From NCBI GenBank assembly GCA_948567375.1, contig OX419760.1:52638001-52702000 (forward strand): DNA of 64,000 nt, given 5' to 3'. A model generated the notes under the pieces. That model made no database searches. It had not been told where the DNA came from and worked only from the letters and a program-made list of their open reading frames with translations. The position numbers and the translations under genes are program-made. This DNA comes from Lunularia cruciata. Lineage: Eukaryota; Streptophyta; Marchantiopsida; Lunulariales; Lunulariaceae. The first letter of the stretch is position 1; every line of letters begins with the position of its first letter. Positions 23,671 through 34,095 of the stretch are shown here, in pieces.

Positions 23671-25299
23671 ATGGCTCGAAAAAGAGGGGAAGAGAGGAAG
23701 AGAGGAAATCCGGCTTGCTGGACAGAGTTGGATTGGAGATTAGTGCTCAAGAGAGAAGCAGGCACGGAGCAGAGTGCCACATTCTTGGGTAAGGGAGAAG
23801 TAGCAGAAGAGACTCAAGAAGTGAGAGATGCTTTCTCTTTGAAGAGAACGAAGAATGGGTATAAGGTTGAGAGTTACAAGGATCTAATGAAGAGAGGGAT
23901 CGTGAGTGCTCTCATGGCAATCTTGAAGCCAGAGAGAACGACTTATGTGATGAAACACCAAGCGGTGTTCTTCCATAAGTTGTTTGTAGGAGTACCAATC
24001 AACTGGGCGAGGTGCTTCCATGGAAGAACGAGACAAATGGTGTGGAATTTGCAAGATAAGTCGCCTCCACATTACATTGTGCCATTTGTAGTACACTTTT
24101 ACCTCAGGTTGAATTTGCTCAACTCAGCAGAGCAAAATCAAATGGTGTCTCACTTCCATCCCAACTTGAGAAGAGAAGTTGATGTGGAAGAGCAGCAGTA
24201 CATTCTTCAAATCCGGAGCACGGATGAGTACTACGCGAAGACGGGGAAGAGCGTAGAGATAGAAGCAAGCACTCCAAAGTTGAAGAAGCGGAGTCGGCAA
24301 GGAGAAGCCAAAGACAAGACAAGACCTTGGAAGACCAGGAGAGGAAACCCAAGGAGAGGCATGGTGGTGATCGCATCAAAAGACAAAGACTCGGAAGGCA
24401 AAACCGAGTGCAAGTCCAAAGACTTGGAATGCAAGGAAGAACCGGAGCTTATGCTGCAAAGTGGAGATATGAGTAGCAACAGTGATGAATGTGGAGAGAT
24501 GACGTTGGTACCAACTGCTGCGGTAGAAGAAGAAGAAGTTTGGGTAGAGCTCAAGCCAGAAGATAATGAGAAGTTGGAGGACAAGATACCTGAGGCCAAG
24601 GAGAAGAAGTCTGCAATCCAGAGGGGCATTTGTTCAAGACGTAAGGCGAAGTGTGAAGCAGGTCCAAGTAAGGCAAAGGAAGAAGTGAATGAAAGCTCGG
24701 GGAGTGAAGCGTCAATTTCAATACAAAGACTGCAGAGACAAAGGCAAGTATTGGGTGAACAGGAAGTAAGGAAGGATATTGCTATGCAAGAGGAAGTAGT
24801 TGCGAGCAATGGAGTGGAGTACTTGCGGGAGATTGTGTGTTCATTGTTGGTGAAATTGGAGCACAGGAAGAAGGAGATGCAGTCGACATGTCCAGAGGTG
24901 AAGACTGTCTTGCAGGTGTTATCAAGATTAGAAGAAGAGAACTCGGGGTTGAAGAAGATTATAACCCAAGGTGAGGAGGAAAGGGAAGTACTGCAACGAA
25001 AGGCGGTAGTGCAGGGTCAAGTAATTGAAGACTTGAAGAGAGAAGTGATGTATCGAGAGGAACTTGTTAAGAAGAGTGACATAGCGAGGGAAAGACAAGT
25101 AGCAGAGTATGAAATCTTGAAGCAACAGTTTGCTAATTCAAGATTAGAACTTATCCATGCTATGGCAAGGCTAGTAGCAAAGGAAGAAGAGCTCGATAGA
25201 GTGATGGAGAGTGTAGAAGAGAAGAAGCAACTTTGGCAAAGGGAGTTGGCATTACGATATAGGGAAGAAGAGAGGTTACAAGAGTTACTTCATAATTAG
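23671..25299 (+). CDS. Q2 long ORF: coiled-coil protein of unknown function
   Basis: Open from the ATG at 23,671 (an earlier TTG at 23,653 is in frame) to 25,299, about 542 codons. Three parts: residues ~80-190 form a folded-looking block with KHQAVFFHKLFVGVPINWARC and SPPHYIVPFVVHFYL; residues ~200-340 are Lys/Glu/Ser-rich and disordered-looking; residues ~370-542 form a long Glu/Lys/Leu heptad-like coiled coil. The frame continues after the stop as 25,339-25,719 and 25,720-25,941, which are also coiled-coil in type. The first block faintly recalls the 'putative plant transposon protein' domain found near plant retroelements, but I cannot assign it. No protease, RT or integrase motifs. It may be a Gag-like or accessory protein of the parent element. 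Confidence 0.55.
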   Translation: MARKRGEERKRGNPACWTELDWRLVLKREAGTEQSATFLGKGEVAEETQEVRDAFSLKRTKNGYKVESYKDLMKRGIVSALMAILKPERTTYVMKHQAVFFHKLFVGVPINWARCFHGRTRQMVWNLQDKSPPHYIVPFVVHFYLRLNLLNSAEQNQMVSHFHPNLRREVDVEEQQYILQIRSTDEYYAKTGKSVEIEASTPKLKKRSRQGEAKDKTRPWKTRRGNPRRGMVVIASKDKDSEGKTECKSKDLECKEEPELMLQSGDMSSNSDECGEMTLVPTAAVEEEEVWVELKPEDNEKLEDKIPEAKEKKSAIQRGICSRRKAKCEAGPSKAKEEVNESSGSEASISIQRLQRQRQVLGEQEVRKDIAMQEEVVASNGVEYLREIVCSLLVKLEHRKKEMQSTCPEVKTVLQVLSRLEEENSGLKKIITQGEEEREVLQRKAVVQGQVIEDLKREVMYREELVKKSDIARERQVAEYEILKQQFANSRLELIHAMARLVAKEEELDRVMESVEEKKQLWQRELALRYREEERLQELLHN

Positions 25300-25941
25300 G
25301 AGGAGAAGATTGAGCAAAAGGAGAAGGAGAAAGAAACAATGAAAGCCGAGTTCAAAGCGGAATTGACAATGTATAGAGAGGATTGGCTTGCAGATTGGGA
25401 GCGTGAAAGGAAGATGAGATTGGAGCCATTGAAGGAGATCGTCCTCAGAATGAACGCGATGTTAAGTACAGAGGCAAGCATTTGGATTGAAGAGATGCGG
25501 TTGCACGAGTTGAAGTTGTTGGTGCATAAGACGAGGAGGAAACATGCAAAGGACACAGATTTGAACGTGCTATTGATTAGTCTCATGACTCGTGTAGATA
25601 GGAAAATACTAGAGGTAGAAGATAATATTGCGATTAGATTAGACTTTGTGAAATTAGAGATAGACAAACTTCAAAAAGACGTTAGAGCTAAACCCAAAGT
25701 CGATGAAGTAGGAGTATAGATGTCTTTGGAGTTACCAATGGAGGCATTAGAGAAGAGTGGGTCAGGAGATAAAGAGTTAGATAGATTACCCACTAGTGGA
25801 ATTTCAGATCAAGAAAAAGAATTGCTAGATCTGGTAGAAGATGTAGGAGATGTGAAACCCGAAGATAGAGTAGTAGGAAGTAAAATTACTTTGGGTTTGG
25901 GTTTGAAAGCCGAGGAAGAGGTAGACATCGGATTGGATTAG
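25300..25941 (+). pseudogene. Q2 ORF, C-terminal pieces
   Basis: Beyond the TAG at 25,297-25,299 the same protein continues as 25,339-25,719 (KAEFKAELTMYREDWLADWE, then a helical region ending DEVGV) and, after another TAG, 25,720-25,941 ending EVDIGLD. The same pieces occur in Q1 (29,588-29,932) and Q0 (1-366). Two TAG codons interrupt an otherwise continuous reading. Confidence 0.6.
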
Positions 25942-26063
25942 TAACCAATTTGAGATTTGAATAGGCAGATATGAAGAGGTGCATTGTCATTTTGGATCTA
26001 CGGGTTTGTAGAGTCATTAGGAAGAGGTGTATTAGGAAGATAAATGTCGATTGTTTCACTATT

Positions 26064-26120
26064 TAAGAGTGGCATTTGCAATATTATGTTGTTCAGTGCT
26101 CATTATTTCTAAGAATAGAT
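26064..26120 (+). promoter_or_regulatory. Q2 TATA-like and poly(A)-like signals
   Basis: TATTTAAG near 26,062-26,071 and ATAGATAAAG near 26,110 lie 50 bp apart, a usual U3/R arrangement of a plant LTR. The same pair in Q1 reads TATTTAAAG (30,290) and ATAAATAAAG (30,345). They place the ORF in what would be U3. Confidence 0.45.
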
Positions 26121-26902
26121 AAAGCAAAGTGCTTTGAAGTAGTGCTCGTCGCTTGAGCTTGATTCCGAGTATCAACTTTGTGTTTGTGTTTGTGAGTGTT
26201 TGGAGAAATTCAAAGTGCAAGTCAATGTGCTTGTTGGATGTTGGATTCCGTAGCCTTGATCTTCATTTTGTGTGTTTGAACTTGAGTGAAGTGCATCAGA
26301 GCAATGCCTTGATAGATCTGAGAGGAATTGTAGTGTTGGTAGTATTCTGCAATTGTGAGTGCAGTGCAAAGTTGATGTGAAGCAATTTTGATCGAGGAAG
26401 TTGTGCTTCAGTGGAGAGGTGGAACACAATTCTGAGGTGAAGTCGTTTTGCAGTGAAGTGCCATTTTTGGGAGAGCCTGAATCATCACAATCAAGATTGT
26501 TTAGAAAGAATTGATGGAATTGTGATTAAGGAGTGTGAATTCGTGACAATACTGCAAATCAGAGCTTGTTACTCTCTTCTAGGTGTGGTTTCTACCTGAG
26601 AGATTAAAGAAGAAATAAAGAAGAACTACATTGTGACTTTTGACTTTGTATTTGACCAATTCTGAATCGTATCTCTACGGGAACAAACTTTAGTTACTTG
26701 ATTACCGCAAAAGTGATATTTGACGGGTTGTCACAGGAAGAGGAGAAAAGAAGTTCAAAGAGCAAAGAATCCATTCCAATAAAGTGATTGCAGCTGAGAA
26801 GGTGAGTTTCAAGTGAAGAAGAAGCGAAGAAGGAGAAAAGGCCACAAGTCGAGGTAAATCAGAGTAGAGTAGAGTATCTATGGGAGGTTGTATGCCCGTT
26901 GT

Positions 26903-29137
26903 TGTACTTTTCTTTTCTCTCTTTAGGAACACACAAGGTGCCTACCTGTGGAGACTATAGATCAAAGGATGTAGGTAGACCCGTTACTACTTGTCTGAAC
27001 ACACGTTTTACCTAACCGCCAGAACACTCCTCTCTTTCGTAACTAGTATTTTTGATATTGGGAAGGGTAGTGACGGGCAACCTAACCTGTCATCCAAACA
27101 CGCACTCTTGGTCTGCTGGTCATCACTTCTAGCATTACCAAGGAGAAATACACAACGCTCCTAGAAGGAAATAACGTAAGTGCAATGCCCGCACACCAAT
27201 CCAAACCCACTGGGTATACAAACAGGCAAACAAGCATAGAGAGGATCCAATCACAAGAATACGACAATAACTCTCTATGCTTTTTGTTGGAAAAGAGCTT
27301 CATAGCCTTCTTGCTCTGTCACCAAGCTCATTTCAACTTGTACTCCAGGCCTCCTCCAATCTGAACTTCAGATCTCAACAATTTTTCTACTCCAAGTGGA
27401 GAATTCCTATGTATTCTTGATGGGGAAAACTCTATGAAGCTCATATAGCCATAAAACATTTTTTACCTTGGATTCAACAATTCTCAAATGCAATAGAAAG
27501 CCTCTGAGATAAGCTTTCTATCGAGATAAAATAGGCCTCAATCGGATCACTACAGCTCCCTTGACAAGCTCCCAAAGTTGACCAGATGTTTCACAACTAT
27601 CACCCTAATTTCGAAATCCCTATTTTAGGATTTTTGCCCCTAATTCTTGCCAAATTTCCCCTGATTTCTAAATCAGATGTACACTTGATCTTCACAAACC
27701 ACTCTGGAAATCTTCACTCTCAATCATAGTCCAAAAGTGAGAGAATTGACACTCAATTAGGATTGAAGAAAGAAATGCTTCTCCGAGTTTATGATAGTCT
27801 TTTCAGCAAAATTTATTGCATCATATCCCAATCTATATGAGTCCAAATCCTATGAAATTTTTTAAAGTAGTTTGTTGTGCTCTTGTTTAAAATTATGCAA
27901 AGTTTGATAGTCTAATCCAATCTCAATCTCAATCTCTAGATATGGATCAATTCCTGAAGTGGGCTAACTTGTGAGCTCTGCAGACCCAGGTATACTTGAT
28001 CCAAGACCCTGAATTCTTGATTTAAAGAATTCACTTGAAACCTTCATACAAAGGTGCACACCCTAACCAACAACAATTCTGGAAATTTTCATAAGAAAAT
28101 TCAAACCACAGCTTGGGGAGTGACCAAAAATCCAAACCTAATCATTAGTTCTTCTCCAACACCTTACATCCCATAAGCTTTAACTTGAATCAATTGGATC
28201 TGATTTGAGATTGACCCAAACTAGAATTTATTGCAGTCAATACTATAAAAACTTTGTCTACTCTCCAATTCCACTGACAAATAGTGAAAATGTCTCAAAA
28301 AGCTCCCTCAATTGACTACTTTGTGCTCTTGGGTATGAATTTTATCCCCCTTGACTCAATTGATCATATCCCTCTCATAATTAGCTCAAATCGTGTGATT
28401 TCTATCTTCAGATTGTAGCCTGTCATCTCCTCTTTCTAGCCATTTCCTTCATTCTCCAAATTTGCCTCCCTAAACTCCCATGATGGTCAAAAAACCCCAG
28501 ACTTCTCTCTTGGGACCCAAGCTCTTGCACATTTGTCCTTTAGTATTTTTACTTTTTGACAAATGGACCCCATAACTCCACCTTGAAGCTTATGAGCAAA
28601 AATTTAGGCATTCCCCAACTATAGAAGGATATATATTGTCAAGTCCCATAAATTTTCATAAGTAAGCACCAGAAGGACGATAGGATCCAGGTTTCCTATC
28701 ATCGACTCCACAAACACCACCCCAAAACGTGCTACCAACCAATCCCTTAAGTCATCACGGTGTAAAATCTAAAGCCTGATGAGAAAAGGATTTGGGAGTG
28801 GCAGATTGGGAGAATGGGACATCTCATGTTCAAATGCTTACTCCGATGCTCTAACACTTGATCTCTACTACAACTCTCACTCCCAACATCCTTCTCCCCT
28901 CAAGACTCTCCAAACTAAAACACACCCATCTCTTCACTCGCCCTCATCTTCATTCATCAAAGCCCTCAAACATGATAAGATTGTAACCCACGTGTCCAAT
29001 CATTTTCCATGTACATAGATGGTTCACATGGCAACATCTCATCCGTTGGATCTAGCATGCAACCTACCCCACTAACGTGGAGATAAACTATGATAAGTCA
29101 CTTTTTTATGGCCTATGCAAACCACAACACGACACCA
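26903..29137 (-). mobile_element. X: 2.2-kb insertion in Q1 with G-type leader sequence
   Basis: Flanked by TTGT (26,899-26,902 and 29,138-29,141), placed in the Q1 ORF; ends TGTACTTTTC and GACACCA. No ORF of note. The part 27,075-27,260 shares several blocks with the G3 leader (39,363-39,580), including GGCAACCT, ACACGCACTCT, GGTCATCACTTC and GGATCCAATCACAAGAA, in the same minus orientation. The 4-bp duplication size also matches the DNMT-gypsy family. It could be a non-autonomous derivative or a solo LTR of a relative. Confidence 0.6.
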
Positions 29138-29935
29138 TTGTTAACAAAATTGGAGTAGAAGAAGAAAGAGATGAAATCAAAGTGTCCAGAAGTGAAGACT
29201 GTGTTGTAGGTGTTAGCAAGATTAGAGGAAGAGAACTTGGAGTTGAAGAAGAGTATAATCTAAGGTGAGGAGGAGAGGGAAGTACTACAAGTTGATGCGG
29301 TAGTATAGAACCAAGTGATTGAGAATTTAAAGAAGGAGGTGGGAAGTAGAGAGAGAGAGTAATAGAGCAGAATGTCACAATAAGGGAAAGACAGATAGCG
29401 GAGTATGAAATCTTGAAATAGTAGTTAATTCATGATTAGAAATTATCCATGCTATGGCGAGAGTAGTAGAGAAGAAGTAGCTCTGGCAAAGAGAGTTGAA
29501 AGTGAGATATAAAGAAGAAGAAAGATTACAAGAGCTACTTTGTAGTCTGGAGGAGAAGATTGTTCAGAAGAGAAGGAGAGGGAGACTGTGAAAGCCAAAT
29601 TTGAGGCTGAACTGGCAATACATAGAGAAGATTGGCTGGCGGATAGAGAACATGAGAGGAGGATGAGACTCAAGCCATTGAAGGATATTGTCACAAAGAT
29701 GAATGCAATGCTAAGTACAAAAGCCAATGTAAGAATTGAAGAAACAAGATTGCACGAGTTGAAGTTGTTGGTGCAGGAGACGAGGAGTAGAAATGCAAAA
29801 GATAAAGACTTGAACGTCTTGCTGATTAGTCTTAGAACTTGTATAGATAGGAAGATATTGGAAGTAGAAGACAATATCACGATCACATTAGATTTAGTAA
29901 AGTTGGAGATAGATAACTTTGAAAGGATGTAAGAG
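29138..29935 (+). pseudogene. Q1 ORF, C-terminal part
   Basis: After X the Q1 ORF resumes with the coiled-coil region (29,150-29,450, several stops) and 29,588-29,932 (KAKFEAELAIHREDWLADRE, equivalent to Q2 25,339-25,719). It is clearly the same gene as in Q2 but broken. Confidence 0.65.
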
Positions 29936-30965
29936 CAAAGCCCGAAGTAGGTGAGATAGGAGCACAGATATCTTCAGAGTTATCATTGGAGATATTAGAG
30001 AAGAGTGGGTTGGGTTAGAAAGGTTACCTATGATGGGAATTGTAGATCAAGAAGAAGAAGTGTTAGAATTGGTAGAAGAATTAATGGTTGTGAAACCCAA
30101 GGATAGAGTAGTATGTGAGGTTACTTTGGGATTGGAAGCCGAGGAAGAGGTTGACATCGGATCAAAGTAGTAATAATTTTGAGATTTGAAGAGGCAGATA
30201 TGAAGAGGTGCATTGTCATTTTGGGATTTTTAGGTTAGGAAAGTTGTTGTAGAATGGTATAGTTGTTAGTAACTATTGATTGCTTCACTATTTAAAGGTG
30301 GCATTTGCAGTCATATGTTGTTTAGTGCTCATAATTTTGAGGATAAATAAAGCAAAGTGCTGTGAAGCAATGCTCGCCATTTGAGCTTAATTTTGGGTAT
30401 CAACAATGTGATTGTGTTTGTAAGTGTGTGAAGAATTTCAAAGTGCAAGTCAATGTGCTTGTTGGATGTTGGATTCCATAGCCTTGATCTTCATTCTATG
30501 TGTTTGATCTTGAGTGAAGTGCAATTGGAGCAATGCCTTGATAGATCTAAGAGGAATTGTAGTGTTGGTAGTATTCTTCATTTGTGAGTGTAGCATAGTG
30601 TTGATGTGAAGCAATTTTGATCAAGGAAGTTGTGCCTTCAATAGAGGGGTGGAACACAATTCTAAGGTGAAGTCGTTTTGCAGTGAAGTGTCATTTTTGG
30701 GAGATTATCACAATCAAGATTGTTTGGAAAGATTTGATGGAGTTATGATTGTGATTATGTGTGACAATTTGTTGTGACAAGGTTGTGTGTTAGTGCTTGT
30801 TACTCTCTTCTGGGTGTGGTTTCTACTTGAGAGATTAAAGACGCAACCAAGAAGAATTGAAATTGTTACTTTGCTTTGTATTTGACCAATTCTAACTAGT
30901 ATCTCTATGGGAACAAACTTTACCTACCTGATCATAGCAAAAGTGATATTTGCCGGGTTGTCACA

Positions 30966-31071
30966 GATAACTACCATGAGTTTAGGAGAGCTCATTTGGA
31001 GGAGATTGAGTTATAGAGACTTTATTGGTCTCCAAACTATGTCTCTATTACCTCAAGGTTGGTGGCCAAGA
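30966..31071 (+). pseudogene. G2 Gag, 100-bp middle fragment
   Basis: Matches G3 Gag around the NYHEFRRAHLEEIELW block and ends GGTGGCCAAGA. It lies between the insertions of Q1 and G3. The last four bases AAGA are the left target duplication of G3. Confidence 0.9.
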
Positions 31072-31734
31072 TGTCGTGCGTATATACATCGCTACACAAC
31101 ATACATCGCTGTCAACATCATACACTATAAAAGCACAACTCACACATAAGTCATACATAGACTCTAAAGTGCCACAATAATCAGATTGCTTAACACTTTC
31201 AACTCAACTCAACTCAGATCAGTACTTGATCTATCACTCTATAAACTGCCAACAACTGGGCACTGATTACAGTCAAGCCACACCCACTCAAGCATAGAGA
31301 ATCCAGGTGACGCTCGCCGGCCTTTGTCCACCATAGCCAGGAACTCGAAGGCTCAACATCAGAGAAGTGAGCTCTCTGGAGCTCACTTTGAAACTATACC
31401 CCCTGGACTCGAGCTAGCCCTGAAACCCTAACGGTCCCGCTGACGGCACACTCGACGGTGAAAACGGTGCAAAGTGACGGTGGGCCCCACCGTGAAGTCA
31501 GTACCCCGAACACAAAATCTAACCGTCGGAAAGTAGTCCCTGAGAAACAACTAGAATAACTCTAACTACCATCATTGGAACTCTAGTGTCCGAGCATCTA
31601 GATGCGGAACTACAAATGGCGTGACAGCTGTCGTGCGTATATACATCGCTACACAACATACATCGCTGTCAACATCATACACTATAAAAGCACAACTCAC
31701 ACATAAGTCATACATAGACTCTAAAGTGCCATAA
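31072..31734 (-). repeat. G3 3' terminus: B1-A2-B2 split direct repeat
   Basis: Plus coordinates: B2 31,072-31,177 (106 bp), A2 31,178-31,626 (449 bp), spacer GC, B1 31,629-31,734 (106 bp). B1 and B2 differ at one base. The A1 copy at the 5' end lacks any B. Thus the element reads A1-internal-B1-A2-B2. The B1/A2 junction on the minus strand is GCACGACA-GC-TGTCACGC, i.e. both element termini facing each other around a palindrome (GACAGCTGTC). Confidence 0.93.
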
Positions 31735-31748
31735 TTGCCCTCCTAGCT
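31735..31748 (-). other. G3 polypurine tract
   Basis: AGCTAGGAGGGCAA on the minus strand, immediately upstream of B1 (not of A2). Conserved in G2 (48,010-48,023, AGGGGAGGCAA) and G1. Its position suggests plus-strand synthesis starts at B1, so B1-A2 may together act as the functional repeat. Confidence 0.6.
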
Positions 31749-31902
31749 AGCGGTTAGGTCCCTCTAACTCCAGATAGCCATCTACTCTAAGTATATGGTA
31801 TACCCTCTAATGGGCAAAGATCAGGAGGCCGGGTGCTATGGAGCCCCATCGTTAGTTGCCTGTCTGCAATCTATACCATATAAAGAATGAACTAGCTACA
31901 GG

Positions 31903-33033
31903 TCAAGTACATCTAGGACATAACCACTGTCCCTGAGGAACCACCGTGAGGGGAGGAGTCATACATGCCATATGCCATCCTCTCGAACAGCTATCACACA
32001 CTAACATAGTAGCAGCTCCACCAGAAGAGCCACATAACATACACCTCAAGCCTGCACGTACAAGTGCCAAGCTTGGGTCCATAGTACCATCAATGTTTGG
32101 GAGGTGGCATGGCGCACAATTGCGCACATGATCCTTCCAAACAACACCATCACGTCCTTCTAACACAAGGACTCCAGATGGCAAAACCTCGCGCACTCTC
32201 AAGATAGTGCGGCTTGTAGAAACATCAAGTGTCGTCGGTGCTGTCTGTTGTAGATATACATAGTCGCCTAGATGAAATCGACGGATCGAGGGTCTATAAC
32301 CTCCTCCTCGAATGGTAGCATAGCGTAAAGTATCTCTATGCTGAGCAATTGCCAAGTTCTCAAAGGCCATCGGCATCACTCTCCGAAAGATCTCTGCCCG
32401 TTGAGAACATGCGCTCATCCATACATCGGGGTCATCCAAGTCCAAAACTACAATAGCATCTCGACGAATGGCTGCAGGTAAATCTGGATCTCGTCCATAG
32501 AGTAGAAAGTATGGAGAGAAGGATGCTAAGGAGGCTTGCCGGCTGAACCGATAGCCCATGGCCAACCAAGGTAGCTGGAGATCCCAATCTCCCAAGTGGC
32601 CTCTCTGCAAACCATACTTTCGCAATCCTCTCTTCACCGTCTGAACCACTCTCTCTACTAAGCCATCTGCCTCAGGGTGATCTCGGGATGTAGTACGATG
32701 ATCAATCAAAGCCTTGTCACACAAGACTTGAAACTCTCCCAAGAACTCTGTACCCTGATCAGTCAAAACCTCAGCTGGTGCACCAAAATGACTAAGAACT
32801 TGATCTAGGAACGAGTAAGCTGTCCCTTCACTAGACTTGTCAGGAAGTGCCACCAACTCAATCCACTTGGAGAAGTGCTCCACCATCACCAAAACATACC
32901 GATGATGTCTCACAGTCAGCGGTAAAGGTCCGGCAAAGTCCAAACTCCAACGATAACCCAATCCCATGATAGGTAATGGGTGTAACTGTGGCATAGGAGC
33001 ATTGAATGATGCTCTAACTCGGTCACAAACCAC
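31903..33033 (-). CDS. G3 integrase core, C-terminal domain and PHD finger
   Basis: Inserts the DNA copy into the genome. DDE core: SLDFAGPLP with the first Asp (~residue 33), LTDQGTEF (second Asp ~94) and PEADGLVERVVQTVKRG with the Glu (~130). Then the SRQASLASFSPYFLLYGRDP block and a GDYVYLQQ SH3-like strand. The last ~46 residues form a C4HC3 PHD finger: CMLC, CDSC, WHMAC and CPRC. PHD fingers usually read histone H3 tails, so it may guide insertion as chromodomains do in chromoviruses. Ends at TGA/TAG 31,903. The N-terminal HHCC zinc finger lies across a stop in the previous piece. Confidence 0.92.
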   Translation of the reverse strand: MVCDRVRASFNAPMPQLHPLPIMGLGYRWSLDFAGPLPLTVRHHRYVLVMVEHFSKWIELVALPDKSSEGTAYSFLDQVLSHFGAPAEVLTDQGTEFLGEFQVLCDKALIDHRTTSRDHPEADGLVERVVQTVKRGLRKYGLQRGHLGDWDLQLPWLAMGYRFSRQASLASFSPYFLLYGRDPDLPAAIRRDAIVVLDLDDPDVWMSACSQRAEIFRRVMPMAFENLAIAQHRDTLRYATIRGGGYRPSIRRFHLGDYVYLQQTAPTTLDVSTSRTILRVREVLPSGVLVLEGRDGVVWKDHVRNCAPCHLPNIDGTMDPSLALVRAGLRCMLCGSSGGAATMLVCDSCSRGWHMACMTPPLTVVPQGQWLCPRCT

Positions 33034-33048
33034 ACATCTGGCAACAAA

Positions 33049-34083
33049 CTACTGTACCTCGGTCTGCATACCGCGCCACCAATAATGACTCTGGAGTAAG
33101 CTATATGTACGCTTTACTCCAAAATGTCCTAGCTCCTCATGAGCATGACGGACCAACTGTGGTCTCTGTGATGGAAGTGGTACTACTCGCACTCTACCAT
33201 CCTCCCATACACGCAAAAGGTGTCTACCCTCCAATCTGAACCGTCTAGCTCGCTGAAGAACACGGTCTCTCTCCTTGGCCCCAACTGTGCCACCCACAAC
33301 ACCAGTGCAAAGATAGTCCATCACTAAGACATCATCATGAATGTCTCGCTGAACTGTACCAATATCTTCACTCTCTGGATCTGTGACCTCAATAACTCCT
33401 CCTGTATGCGCTGAGAGAGATACCACCAAAGTCTCTGCAAATATACACAGAAAGGCCGATGCATGCCAACCTGGCACCATCTCCTCATCTGTCTCACCAT
33501 GCCAACATGCTCCGGTCTGATCCTGCTGGCTGGGACATGGGTTTCTACTCAACCCATCTGCATCACGGTTCACCACTCTAGGTCTGTGAACAACCGTGAA
33601 ATCATACTCCTGTAAAATCAGAGCCCATCGTGCAAGCTTCCCTGAAAGCTTGTCGGACTCCATCAACCACTTCAGCGGCTGATGATCAGTGATGAGAGTG
33701 AAGGGGTTACCAAATAGGTAACATCGGAAATGTGCTACTGCCCAAACTGCTGCCAAGCACTCTCCCTCATATGAACTATACTTTGCCTCCGCTGAATTGT
33801 TGGAGCGACTAGCATAGGCCACCACAAACTCCTTCTCCTCATCATCATGCTGGGTGAGCACCGCTCCAAGCCCCAACATACTCCAATCAGTATGAACCTG
33901 AAATGGTCGTCCCCTGATTGGTCTCCTCAAAATAGGAGCAGATGTCAACCTCTCCTTGAGCTCTACAAAAGCTCTCTCCTGCTCATCTCCCCAACACCAC
34001 TCCTGTGTAAGCTTGGTCAGCTTCGTCAAGGCCTTGGCAATGGCACTAAATCCTCTAACATAGCGGCGATAGAAGTTCGCCAA
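33049..34083 (-). CDS. G3 RT thumb, RNase H and integrase zinc-finger region
   Basis: Continues the polyprotein frame. Residues 1-40 are the RT connection (ANFYRRYVRGFSAIAK). RNase H has VHTDWSMLGLGAVLTQHDD (first Asp), SSYEGECLAAVWA (Glu), LITDHQPLKWLM (Asp) and ADGLSRNP (last Asp). After a variable linker comes the integrase zinc-binding start HEELGHFGVKRTYSLLQ. The TAG at 33,049-33,051 stands where the other copies indicate CAG or its decayed form, so it is probably a recent C-to-T change. It separates His-His from Cys-Cys (CVVC) of the HHCC motif. Confidence 0.92.
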   Translation of the reverse strand: MANFYRRYVRGFSAIAKALTKLTKLTQEWCWGDEQERAFVELKERLTSAPILRRPIRGRPFQVHTDWSMLGLGAVLTQHDDEEKEFVVAYASRSNNSAEAKYSSYEGECLAAVWAVAHFRCYLFGNPFTLITDHQPLKWLMESDKLSGKLARWALILQEYDFTVVHRPRVVNRDADGLSRNPCPSQQDQTGACWHGETDEEMVPGWHASAFLCIFAETLVVSLSAHTGGVIEVTDPESEDIGTVQRDIHDDVLVMDYLCTGVVGGTVGAKERDRVLQRARRFRLEGRHLLRVWEDGRVRVVPLPSQRPQLVRHAHEELGHFGVKRTYSLLQSHYWWRGMQTEVQ

Positions 34084-34095
34084 CCCAAGGAATGC

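Larger units (their letters stand above)
22945..26735 (+). mobile_element. Q2: complete 3.8-kb LTR-like unit inside Q1
   Basis: Exact 5-bp duplication GGAAG (22,940-22,944 and 26,736-26,740) in the Q1 ORF. It begins TGTGGTGCAC and ends GGGTTGTCACA, the same termini as Q1. It contains the long Q ORF (about 23,358-25,941), then TATTTAAG (26,062), ATAGATAAAG (26,112) and a ~600-bp U5-like tail. TG...CA ends with a 5-bp duplication are typical of an integrase-made insertion; lack of terminal repeats suggests a solo LTR. Confidence 0.88.
21196..30965 (+). mobile_element. Q1: 3.7-kb LTR-like unit (with Q2 and X inside)
   Basis: Inserted in the G2 Gag gene with a 5-bp duplication GATGA/GATAA (21,191-21,195 and 30,966-30,970; one mismatch). 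It starts TGTGGTACC and ends TTGTCACA. Without Q2, X and their duplications it measures about 3,735 bp, matching Q2 (3,791 bp). There are no internal direct terminal repeats and no pol gene, so it behaves as a solo LTR, though one that carries an ORF. A TATTTAAAG box (30,290) and AATAAA (30,346) lie near the 3' end. Confidence 0.85.

Noticed and set aside
31126-31133. TATAAAAG on the plus strand in block B of G3 as an antisense promoter
   Set aside because: Not kept in G1, G2 or G0, and it faces away from the genes.
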